From the NCBI GenBank assembly GCA_002419025.1, contig DIFG01000014.1:1-12848 (forward strand): 12,848 nt of DNA. The letters are read 5' to 3'. Positions 6,552 through 12,848 of this stretch are shown here, in pieces. The notes under the pieces were generated by a model that worked only from the letters and a program-made list of their open reading frames with translations, had not been told where the DNA came from and ran no database searches. The position numbers and the translations under genes are program-made. Positions within the stretch are counted from its first letter, which is position 1. Every line of letters starts with the position of its first letter. This DNA comes from Deltaproteobacteria bacterium UBA5754 (lineage in GTDB: Bacteria > Desulfobacterota > Dissulfuribacteria > Dissulfuribacterales > UBA5754).

Positions 6552-9131
6552 ATGCAGATTGACCGTTTTACCCTGAAATCCCAGGAGGCCATACAGGAGG
6601 CCCAGAGGCTCGCCCAGGAGAAGGGCCATCAGCAGATCGTCCCTGAGCACCTTTTGAAGGCCATGCTATCACAGGCGGAGGGTGTCGCGCCTGCCGTGCT
6701 TTCCAAGATGGGTGTGGACATCAAGGGCATTCTAACCGATATCGAGGACGCCTTGAACCGCCTGCCCCGGGTGAGCGGGGCCGGTTTCCAGGTCTATCTG
6801 TCGCCCGAGTTGAATCAGGTCCTTGAGCGCGCCCTTGCTGTAGCTGGCGAGATGAAGGACGAATACGCAAGCCAGGAGCACCTGATCCTTGCCATCCTCG
6901 ACGCCTCCAGGGGCCAGGCGGCGAGGATCCTCGCCGCTCGGGGGGTCACTCGGGAGGCCTTTTTGAAGGCCCTTGTCTCCATCCGCGGCTCCCAGCGCAT
7001 CACCGACCCCAACCCGGAAGGCACATTCCAGGCCCTCGAGAAGTACGCGAGGGACCTCACGGCCCTTGCCCGCTCCGGCAAGCTGGACCCGGTCATCGGC
7101 CGTGACGAGGAGATCCGGCGCGTGATCCAGGTCCTTTCCCGCCGAACCAAGAACAACCCCGTCCTCATCGGGGAGCCTGGCGTGGGAAAGACCGCCATCG
7201 TGGAGGGGCTCGCCCAGCGGATCGTCTCCGGGGACATCCCCGAGACCCTCAAAAACCGGAGACTCGTCGCCCTTGACATGGGGGCCCTCATCGCGGGAGC
7301 AAAATTCCGGGGCGAGTTCGAGGAGAGGCTCAAGGCGGTCCTCAAGGAGGTGGCGGAGAAGGCCGGCGAGGTGATTCTCTTCATAGACGAGATCCACACC
7401 CTCGTGGGGGCCGGTGCGGCCCAGGGGGCCATGGACGCCTCGAACATGCTCAAACCCGCCCTTGCCCGGGGCGAGCTCCACTGCATCGGGGCGACGACCA
7501 TCGATGAATACCGTAAATATATCGAGAAGGATGCGGCCCTCGAGCGCCGTTTTCAGCCCGTCCTTGTCGAGGAGCCGAACGTGGAGGACACCATCGCCAT
7601 CCTCCGGGGCCTCAAGGGCAAGTATGAGGTGCACCACGGGGTCCGCATCAAGGACTCGGCCATCATCGCTGCGGCAACCCTTTCACATCGTTACATCACG
7701 GACCGGTTCCTCCCGGACAAGGCCATCGATCTCATAGACGAGGCCGCGGCAAAGCTCCGGATCGAGATCGACAGCCTTCCCTCTGAGATCGACGAGGTGG
7801 AGCGCAGGATCATGCAGCTCGAGATCGAGCGTGAGGCACTGAGAAAAGAAAGTGATCCGGGCTCACTGGAGCGCCTCGAGAAGATAGAGAAGGAGCTTGC
7901 CGATCTCAGGGAGAAGAGCGATTCCCTCAAGTCCTCTTGGCAGGAAGAAAAGGACAAGATCCAGCGGATCCGCGAGATAAAGGAGCGTATGGACCAGCTT
8001 GCAGTGGAGGCCGAGCGCTACCAAAGGGAAGGGGACCTCAACAAGGTGGCCGAGATCCTTTATGGCGAGATCCCTCGACTCAGGTCAGAGCTGGATGCGG
8101 CCCAACGGGAGATCGAGGAGATCCGGGCCGAAGGCAGGGGCATGCTCAAGGAAGAGGTGGACGCAGAAGATATCGCGGCCATCATCTCCAAGTGGACCGG
8201 CATCCCTGTGAGCCGCCTTGTGGAGGGCGAGCGGGACAAGCTCCTCCGCATGGAGGAGCGAATCGCAGAGAGGGTCGTCGGCCAGGATGCGGCCATTCGG
8301 GCCGTCTCCAATGCGGTGAGGAGAGCGCGCTCCGGTCTCCATGACCCGAGGCGTCCCATAGGCTCCTTTATCTTCCTCGGACCCACGGGCGTCGGAAAGA
8401 CCGAACTTGCCAGGGCCCTTGCCGAGTTCATGTTCGACACCGAGCAGGCCATGGTCCGAATCGACATGAGCGAGTTCATGGAGAAACACGCGGTCGCCCG
8501 GCTCATCGGAGCGCCTCCTGGCTACGTGGGCTACGAGGAGGGCGGATATCTCACCGAGGCCATCCGCAGGCGGCCCTACGCCGTGATCCTCTTTGACGAG
8601 ATCGAAAAGGCCCATGCCGATGTCTTCAATATCCTTCTTCAGATACTCGACGACGGGCGGCTTACCGACGGCAAGGGCCGGACCGTGGACTTTAAAAATA
8701 CCATCATCATTATGACCTCCAACATCGGAAGCGACCTCATCCAGGAGATCCGGGACCGGGACGAGCTGGAAAGGCGCGTCCAGGATGCCCTCAGGCTCCA
8801 TTTCCGGCCCGAGTTCCTGAACCGGGTGGATGACCGGATCATCTTCAACGCCTTGGGGAGGGACGAGCTCAGAAAGATCGTGGACATCCAGCTCCGGCTG
8901 CTTTCGACCCGTCTTGCCGACAGGAAGCTCACAATCGAGCTGAGCGACAGGGCCAAGGACTGGCTTGCGCAGGTGGGCTATGACCCCGCCTATGGGGCGC
9001 GGCCCCTAAAGCGCGCTATCCAGCGCTACATCGAGGACCCGCTCGCCGTGAAACTCCTCGAGGGGGCGTATGCAGAAGGAGATACCATCCGGATCGACGT
9101 GGACGATACCGGCGGCCTTACCTTTGCCTGA
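6552..9131 (+). CDS. clpB: ATP-dependent chaperone ClpB (protein disaggregase)
   Basis: Full-length ClpB/Hsp104 of 859 aa (E. coli has 857). A hexameric cytosolic AAA+ machine that, with DnaK, pulls polypeptides out of aggregates. Domains in order: Clp N-terminal repeat domain (about 1-145); AAA-1 with Walker A GEPGVGKT (207-214, Lys213) and Walker B VILFIDE (274-280, Glu280); the long coiled-coil M domain (about 410-525), which marks ClpB rather than ClpA/ClpC; AAA-2 with Walker A GPTGVGKT (610-617, Lys616) and Walker B VILFDE (678-683, Glu683); and the C-terminal D2-small domain with YGARPLKRAIQRYIEDPLA. No IGF/IGL ClpP-binding loop was seen. ATG 6552 has AAGGAG (6540-6545) six bases upstream. 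The leader 6480-6550 is AT-rich, but I could not find a convincing sigma32 or CIRCE site. A rho-independent terminator at 9241-9268 ends it. Confidence 0.98.
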   Translation: MQIDRFTLKSQEAIQEAQRLAQEKGHQQIVPEHLLKAMLSQAEGVAPAVLSKMGVDIKGILTDIEDALNRLPRVSGAGFQVYLSPELNQVLERALAVAGEMKDEYASQEHLILAILDASRGQAARILAARGVTREAFLKALVSIRGSQRITDPNPEGTFQALEKYARDLTALARSGKLDPVIGRDEEIRRVIQVLSRRTKNNPVLIGEPGVGKTAIVEGLAQRIVSGDIPETLKNRRLVALDMGALIAGAKFRGEFEERLKAVLKEVAEKAGEVILFIDEIHTLVGAGAAQGAMDASNMLKPALARGELHCIGATTIDEYRKYIEKDAALERRFQPVLVEEPNVEDTIAILRGLKGKYEVHHGVRIKDSAIIAAATLSHRYITDRFLPDKAIDLIDEAAAKLRIEIDSLPSEIDEVERRIMQLEIEREALRKESDPGSLERLEKIEKELADLREKSDSLKSSWQEEKDKIQRIREIKERMDQLAVEAERYQREGDLNKVAEILYGEIPRLRSELDAAQREIEEIRAEGRGMLKEEVDAEDIAAIISKWTGIPVSRLVEGERDKLLRMEERIAERVVGQDAAIRAVSNAVRRARSGLHDPRRPIGSFIFLGPTGVGKTELARALAEFMFDTEQAMVRIDMSEFMEKHAVARLIGAPPGYVGYEEGGYLTEAIRRRPYAVILFDEIEKAHADVFNILLQILDDGRLTDGKGRTVDFKNTIIIMTSNIGSDLIQEIRDRDELERRVQDALRLHFRPEFLNRVDDRIIFNALGRDELRKIVDIQLRLLSTRLADRKLTIELSDRAKDWLAQVGYDPAYGARPLKRAIQRYIEDPLAVKLLEGAYAEGDTIRIDVDDTGGLTFA

Positions 9132-9159
9132 TCCGGCAGGGCAGGCGCGGGCCTCTGCC

Positions 9160-9206
9160 TTGTAGGGCACGGCTTTGTAGGGGCACGGCGCGCCGTGCCC
9201 CTACAA
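9160..9206. repeat. Perfect 32-bp GTAGGGGC-type palindrome with a partial tandem half copy
   Basis: TTGTAGGGGCACGGCG (9175-9190) is followed directly by its exact reverse complement (9191-9206), making a perfect palindrome with no loop. Just before it, TTGTAGGGCACGGC (9160-9173) repeats the left half with one G missing. The palindrome sits between the clpB stop and its terminator, so it is probably in the clpB 3' UTR. I recognise the GTAGGGGC...GCCCCTAC style as a common intergenic repeat in many bacteria. Confidence 0.85.
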
Positions 9207-9240
9207 TGTTTTGACGCAGGAACAGGCCGGATTTGATCAT

Positions 9241-9268
9241 GGGCGCGGAAAGACCGCGCCCTTTTTTT
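9241..9268 (+). terminator. Rho-independent terminator of clpB
   Basis: GGGCGCGG (9241-9248), loop AAAGA, CCGCGCCC (9254-9261), then seven T (9262-9268). A perfect 8-bp GC-rich stem with a U tract, about 110 nt after the clpB stop and before the chemoreceptor promoter. Confidence 0.95.
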
Positions 9269-9282
9269 GCGCAAGGAGCCCC

Positions 9283-9309
9283 TCAAGTATTTTCTCCGGA
9301 TGCCGATAC
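9283..9309 (+). promoter_or_regulatory. Sigma28 (FliA)-like promoter for the chemoreceptor gene
   Basis: TCAAGTAT (9283-9290) matches the FliA -35 consensus TAAAGTTT at 6 of 8 positions, and GCCGATAC (9302-9309) matches the -10 consensus GCCGATAA at 7 of 8. The spacer is exactly the canonical 11 nt. It lies between the clpB terminator and the ATG at 9354, a natural position for the start of the chemoreceptor transcript. Confidence 0.6.
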
Positions 9310-9353
9310 GCCGGTCAAAGGGCTTTGACACGTTCAAAAAAAGGGGACTGTAA

Positions 9354-10916
9354 ATGGGCATCAATTTCATCGACAACCTGAACATGAAGGCAAAGACCGT
9401 CCTGATCCTCGGCGTGCTACTTGCCGGGTTCGCGTGCGTGGGCTGGTTCGCCCACGATATGGACGAAAACGCCAAGATGGCCATCAATCGCTTCACACTG
9501 ATTAGCGAGATTGAAAACCATGCTGAAGTCGCCCAGTCTTCCATTCGAGGCTATCAGCTCATGGGCAGAGAGGATTTCAAGGAGGCTTACGAAGACAATA
9601 TCGCCAGGTTGATCGAAAAAGGGGAGGATCTGAACAAGCTCCTTTTGTCGAAAGAAAACAGAGAATGTATTTCGAACATCATGACGGGAGTCAAGGAATG
9701 GCGGGATCTGAACAGGCCCAGGTGGGAGCTTATGCGGATGAACATTGTCGCTGGAGACGCCATGAGCGCCGAGGACAGAAAGAAACTCGATGACTTGGCC
9801 ATCAAGTCAGCGGATCTTCACAAGAAGATCCCGCCTGAGATCAAAGCACTTTATGACTCCGTCAAGGCCAACAACCTCGCCCGCATACACCAGGGATATA
9901 TAAACGCCGTCATCGCCATCGTGGCCTCGTTTTTTGCGGTCTCCGCCTTTGTCTATCTTGTGCTCTCCCGTCTCGGAGGGGCCATCAGCGAGGCAGCCCA
10001 GGCGGCAGGACGCCTGGCCGAGGGGGATTTCTCGTTCGATGTGAGGCCCAGGGGGAGAGACGAGGCCGGCCAGATGCTCGCGGCCATCAAGGCCACGAAG
10101 GAGGCGCTTTCCGGTCTCATCTCCAAGGTAAAGGCATCCGCCGAGGCCGCCGCCGACCAGGGGGTGTCTCTCCAGGGCGCATCGGTCCAGCTCTCCGGGG
10201 CGGCTGAAAAGGGCGTTTCCGCCGCCCTCGCTGTGCAGAACAGGGCCGAGTCCGCCTCGGCAAGTGTCTCCGCAGTGGCAGCGGCCATGGAGGAGATGAC
10301 TGCTACCATCTCAGAGATCAGCCGGAACACGGTCCAGGCCAAGGACGCCTCTGACAGGGCCGACACCGAGGCAACAGGAGCTAAGGCGGTCGTGGATTCC
10401 CTTTCGGCCGCGGCCGCAAAGGTCGGGGAGATGAGCAGACTCATAGGCTCCATCGCGGAGCAGACCAATCTCCTTGCCTTGAACGCCACCATCGAGGCCG
10501 CACGGGCCGGGGAGGCCGGAAAGGGATTCGCCGTGGTGGCGAATGAGGTAAAGGAGCTCGCCAAGCAGACTGCCAAGTCCGTTTCCGAGATCGATACCAT
10601 AGTGAGAAGCATCCAGGAGGGTACGGGGGCTACTGCGGATGTGGTCTCAAGGATCACGGACGCGATCCGTCTCGTGACCGACATGACCAACAGCATCGCC
10701 TCGGCCATAGAGGAGCAGACCGCGGCGAGCGCCGAGATAGCGGGCAGGATCCAGCAGGCGGATGTGGAGGTGAGGAGCATGGCGGATCTCGCCTCTGGGA
10801 TCGTCTCGTCGAGCAACGAGACCGCCGATACCTCGAAGGGCGTGAAGGAGTCGGCAGACAGCCTGAAGCTCATCTCGGACGGGCTTGCAAAGGATGTCTC
10901 GGTCTTCAGACTCTGA
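9354..10916 (+). CDS. Methyl-accepting chemotaxis protein with helical periplasmic domain
   Basis: Inner-membrane chemoreceptor of 520 aa that signals to CheA/CheW. TM1 is about residues 15-33. The periplasmic part (about 34-183) is all helical and rich in charged residues, like 4HB or CHASE3 ligand domains; its ligand is unknown. TM2 is about 184-206, followed by a HAMP domain (GRLAEGDFSFDV, GRDEAGQML). The cytoplasmic four-helix-bundle hairpin has its tip at IAEQTNLLALNATIEAARAG (Glu369-Gln370-Thr371-Asn372), then GKGFAVVANEVKELAKQTA. The protein ends FRL without an NWETF-type CheR tether. ATG 9354 has AAGGGGA (9341-9347) ahead. A sigma28-like promoter upstream and a second receptor 45 nt downstream suggest a two-gene taxis operon. 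The family call is secure; the sensory input is not known. Confidence 0.96.
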   Translation: MGINFIDNLNMKAKTVLILGVLLAGFACVGWFAHDMDENAKMAINRFTLISEIENHAEVAQSSIRGYQLMGREDFKEAYEDNIARLIEKGEDLNKLLLSKENRECISNIMTGVKEWRDLNRPRWELMRMNIVAGDAMSAEDRKKLDDLAIKSADLHKKIPPEIKALYDSVKANNLARIHQGYINAVIAIVASFFAVSAFVYLVLSRLGGAISEAAQAAGRLAEGDFSFDVRPRGRDEAGQMLAAIKATKEALSGLISKVKASAEAAADQGVSLQGASVQLSGAAEKGVSAALAVQNRAESASASVSAVAAAMEEMTATISEISRNTVQAKDASDRADTEATGAKAVVDSLSAAAAKVGEMSRLIGSIAEQTNLLALNATIEAARAGEAGKGFAVVANEVKELAKQTAKSVSEIDTIVRSIQEGTGATADVVSRITDAIRLVTDMTNSIASAIEEQTAASAEIAGRIQQADVEVRSMADLASGIVSSSNETADTSKGVKESADSLKLISDGLAKDVSVFRL

Positions 10917-10961
10917 ACCAGCTGAAAAGACCTTCTCATGCCTTGAGAACAGGAGGCTTCA

Positions 10962-12698
10962 ATGAAATTCCTTTCGGACATGTCCCTTGGGACGAGGATC
11001 ATAGCCATCATGGCCGGGGTGGTTGCCATCGGGGCCATGCTGCTCCTCGGGGCTTACTGGAAGATCAGTAAGGCCAGTATCGAGGACCACGCTGAGGAAA
11101 AGGCCAGGGCCATCGTCCTCCAGGCCGAGGCCATGCGGGAGATCATGGCGGCTCATAATGCAGAAGGGGCCTTTACCGCGTATGTGAATGATTTGAAACT
11201 TGATCTCGCGAATGCGGATCCCGCGGTGCGCAAGAAGGCGTTAAGCAGGTTTCTCAGTACCGTACCTGTGGTGAATTCCATGATGCTCATGGCAAAAAAC
11301 GCCGAGGAAGGCGGTTACATCATGCGTGTTCCCAAGGAGAGCCCGAGAAACCCTGCCAACGAGCCGGATGTTGTTGAGCGGGATGTCTTGAAGAAACTGG
11401 AATCGGGCGCACGTGAGTGGAGCCTGACAGGTGGATACAAGGATCCGGAGACAGGCATCACGAGGCCGGCCCTCCGGTTCTTTCGCCCCATCGTCCTCAC
11501 GGAGGAATGTCTGGCGTGTCACGGGGATCCGTCCACATCCGCGGAACACTGGGGGAATTCCGACGGACTTGACCCTACCGGGGTCCGCATGGAGGGCTGG
11601 AAGGCCGGTGAGGTGCACGGTGCCTTCGAGATCGTCTATTTTCTCGATGGTCCCATGGCCGCCATGAAGAAGAACTTCCTTATTGGCGTCATGTTGGCGG
11701 TCGCCGGGGTCCTCGTCCTCGCCGCTTCGGTCACGTGGGTCACGAGGCGCGTGCTCACGCGGCCGTTGGATCAACTGATCCGGCATGCGGAATTGGTTTC
11801 GGCCGGCGATATCTCCCAGGATGTCCCGGTCACGGGGCGGGACGAGATGGGGAGGCTCGCCGTGGCCTTCAACGGGATGCTCCAGGGCCTGAGGGGCATC
11901 ATCAGCAATGTCCAGGAAAACGTCGGGGTGGTGACGGATGCATCCCGGCAACTTCTCGATATGAGCAGGTCCATGGGAGAACGGAGCGAGATCGCCTCGA
12001 AGGATGCGGCCCAGGCCTCGGAAACGAGCCGGCTCGCAAGTGAAAACATCCAGACGATCGCCGCGTCGGTCAGGGATTTTTCCATCGCCTCCCAGGAGAT
12101 CGCTACAAATGTCACACACGCCGCAACCATCAGCAACCAGGCAAAATGCCGCATGGACGATTCGGGGGGATATATCCAAAAACTCGGGCTCAACTCCCAG
12201 GAGATCGGCAGGGCGACGCGGCTCATCGTGGAGATCGCCGAACAGACCAACCTCCTTGCCCTGAACGCGACCATCGAGGCCGCCCGTGCCGGAGAAGCGG
12301 GGAAGGGATTTGCTGTCGTGGCGAACGAGGTAAAGGAACTGGCAAAACAGACGGCCCAGGCAGCCGAGGAGATCACCGCGATGGTGCAGGTCATCCAGGA
12401 AGACAGCTCCAGGACCGTGGATGCCATCGGATCCGTCAGCGCGATCATCGATCAGCTTAACGACATCGACAACACCATCGCCTCGGCCGTGGAGGAACAG
12501 ACCGCAACAGTGGCTGAGATCACCGGAAATATCGATCATGCGGCAGTCGGCACGAGCGAGGTCTCAAAGGTAGTGCATGAGGTGGCCGTCGGCTCGGAAG
12601 AAACCGCGAAGATCGCCGCCGCCACCCGGGAACAGGCGATACGGCTTGCCGGATTGGCTGATCAAATGAGGGACGTCATCGGTGCGTTCAGGGTCTGA
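10962..12698 (+). CDS. Heme-binding methyl-accepting chemotaxis protein (Tll0287/DUF3365-like sensor)
   Basis: Inner-membrane chemoreceptor of 578 aa. TM1 is about 13-32. The periplasmic domain (about 33-234) contains ECLACHGDP with Cys183, Cys186 and His187, a CxxCH site for covalent c-type heme, preceded by RPALRFFRPIVL and followed by GWKAGEVHGAFEIVYFLD. This pattern fits the Tll0287-like/DUF3365 domain (PF11845), seen in Geobacter chemoreceptors with PAS-like heme sensors. TM2 is about 238-258, followed by HAMP (LVSAGDISQDV, GRDEMGRLAVAF). The signalling tip EQTNLLALNATIEAARAGEA (from Glu427) matches that of the preceding receptor. ATG 10962 has AGGAGG (10951-10956) five bases upstream. 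It needs export and cytochrome c maturation. A redox or gas (O2, NO, CO) signal is likely by family knowledge, but the ligand and the distal heme ligand cannot be told. Confidence 0.95.
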   Translation: MKFLSDMSLGTRIIAIMAGVVAIGAMLLLGAYWKISKASIEDHAEEKARAIVLQAEAMREIMAAHNAEGAFTAYVNDLKLDLANADPAVRKKALSRFLSTVPVVNSMMLMAKNAEEGGYIMRVPKESPRNPANEPDVVERDVLKKLESGAREWSLTGGYKDPETGITRPALRFFRPIVLTEECLACHGDPSTSAEHWGNSDGLDPTGVRMEGWKAGEVHGAFEIVYFLDGPMAAMKKNFLIGVMLAVAGVLVLAASVTWVTRRVLTRPLDQLIRHAELVSAGDISQDVPVTGRDEMGRLAVAFNGMLQGLRGIISNVQENVGVVTDASRQLLDMSRSMGERSEIASKDAAQASETSRLASENIQTIAASVRDFSIASQEIATNVTHAATISNQAKCRMDDSGGYIQKLGLNSQEIGRATRLIVEIAEQTNLLALNATIEAARAGEAGKGFAVVANEVKELAKQTAQAAEEITAMVQVIQEDSSRTVDAIGSVSAIIDQLNDIDNTIASAVEEQTATVAEITGNIDHAAVGTSEVSKVVHEVAVGSEETAKIAAATREQAIRLAGLADQMRDVIGAFRV

Positions 12699-12750
12699 GA
12701 AGATAAATCCTCCACCGGTGTCTTGAATCCTCGTCCAGAACGGGATACAT

Positions 12751-12797
12751 ACCTTTTCAAGGTAGCCTACCGTAGGGGCAAAAGATCTTTCGCCCCT
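12751..12797. repeat. Cluster of short palindromes with a second GTAGGGGC-type hairpin
   Basis: Three dyads crowd the gap after the second receptor: ACCTT-TTC-AAGGT (12751-12763), GGTAG-C-CTACC (12761-12771), which competes with the first for GGT, and AGGGGC (12774-12779) paired with GCCCCT (12792-12797) around the palindrome AAAGATCTTT (12781-12790). The last begins GTAGGGGC like the palindrome at 9177 but has a different centre. There is no U tract, so it is not a typical terminator. Confidence 0.6.
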
Positions 12798-12805
12798 TGA
12801 AGGAT

Positions 12806-12848
12806 GATGGATTCGTAGAAAGCGCCGGACTCGTCATGCCGGACTTGA
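12806..12848. repeat. Start of a third intergenic repeat, cut by the window end
   Basis: GATGGATTCGTAGAAAG (12806-12822), then GCGCCGGACT and TCATGCCGGACTTGA up to the last base. CCGGACT occurs twice (12824-12830 and 12839-12845). The wording resembles intergenic repeats I know from proteobacterial genomes, in which TCATGCCGGACTTGA continues into TCCGGCAT to make a palindrome. The other arm would lie beyond the window. Confidence 0.4.

Noticed and set aside
9325..9353. TTGACA (9325-9330) as the promoter of the first chemoreceptor
   Set aside because: Its -10 would be CTGTAA, directly against the ATG and overlapping the ribosome site region, leaving no leader.
9953..11038. A 361-codon open frame on the minus strand
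   Set aside because: Antisense shadow of the first chemoreceptor, Ala/Ser-rich with no motif.

Overview
The window looks like core chromosome of a Gram-negative bacterium with a GC-rich coding bias. A Desulfobacterota ('deltaproteobacterial') anaerobe is my best guess. The reasons are the CGGC-type cysteine protein, the Lon-related protease of the LonB type, a chemoreceptor with a periplasmic c-type heme sensor, and intergenic palindromic repeats of a style I associate with that group. This placement is inference. I see no phage, IS transposase, CRISPR array, tRNA or rRNA.

Layout. 1-237: leader region with a candidate promoter and a 13-bp inverted repeat. 238-579 (+): small CGGC-family cysteine-rich protein. 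675-1487 (+): proC, pyrroline-5-carboxylate reductase, with a dyad-rich leader. It converges, 12 nt apart, on a minus-strand pair read hsp20 (3961-4395) then a Lon-related AAA+ protease (1500-3950). 4465-4614: a 150-bp hairpin repeat. 4610-5269 and 5270-6436 (-): a DEDDy 3'-5' exonuclease-like protein and a dGTPase, read dGTPase then exonuclease, with stop and start codons directly adjacent. 6552-9131 (+): clpB, divergent from the dGTPase. 9132-9353: a perfect 32-bp GTAGGGGC-type palindrome, a strong rho-independent terminator, and a sigma28-like promoter. 9354-10916 and 10962-12698 (+): two methyl-accepting chemotaxis proteins. The second has a heme-binding CxxCH motif in a Tll0287/DUF3365-like periplasmic domain. 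12699-12848: more palindromic repeats, the last cut by the window edge.

Functional themes. The first is protein quality control: a holdase (Hsp20) with a protease (Lon-related), and the disaggregase ClpB nearby on the other strand. The second is nucleotide and nucleic-acid turnover, in the translationally coupled dGTPase-exonuclease pair. The third is taxis: a receptor pair with nearly the same signalling tip but very different sensors, apparently led by a flagellar-type promoter.

I did not find a wholly new multi-gene system. The parts most worth a second look are the long hairpin repeat and the heat-shock-like promoter inside it, the sigma28-like promoter, the heme chemoreceptor, the dGTPase-exonuclease coupling, and the several distinct repeat families in the intergenic gaps.
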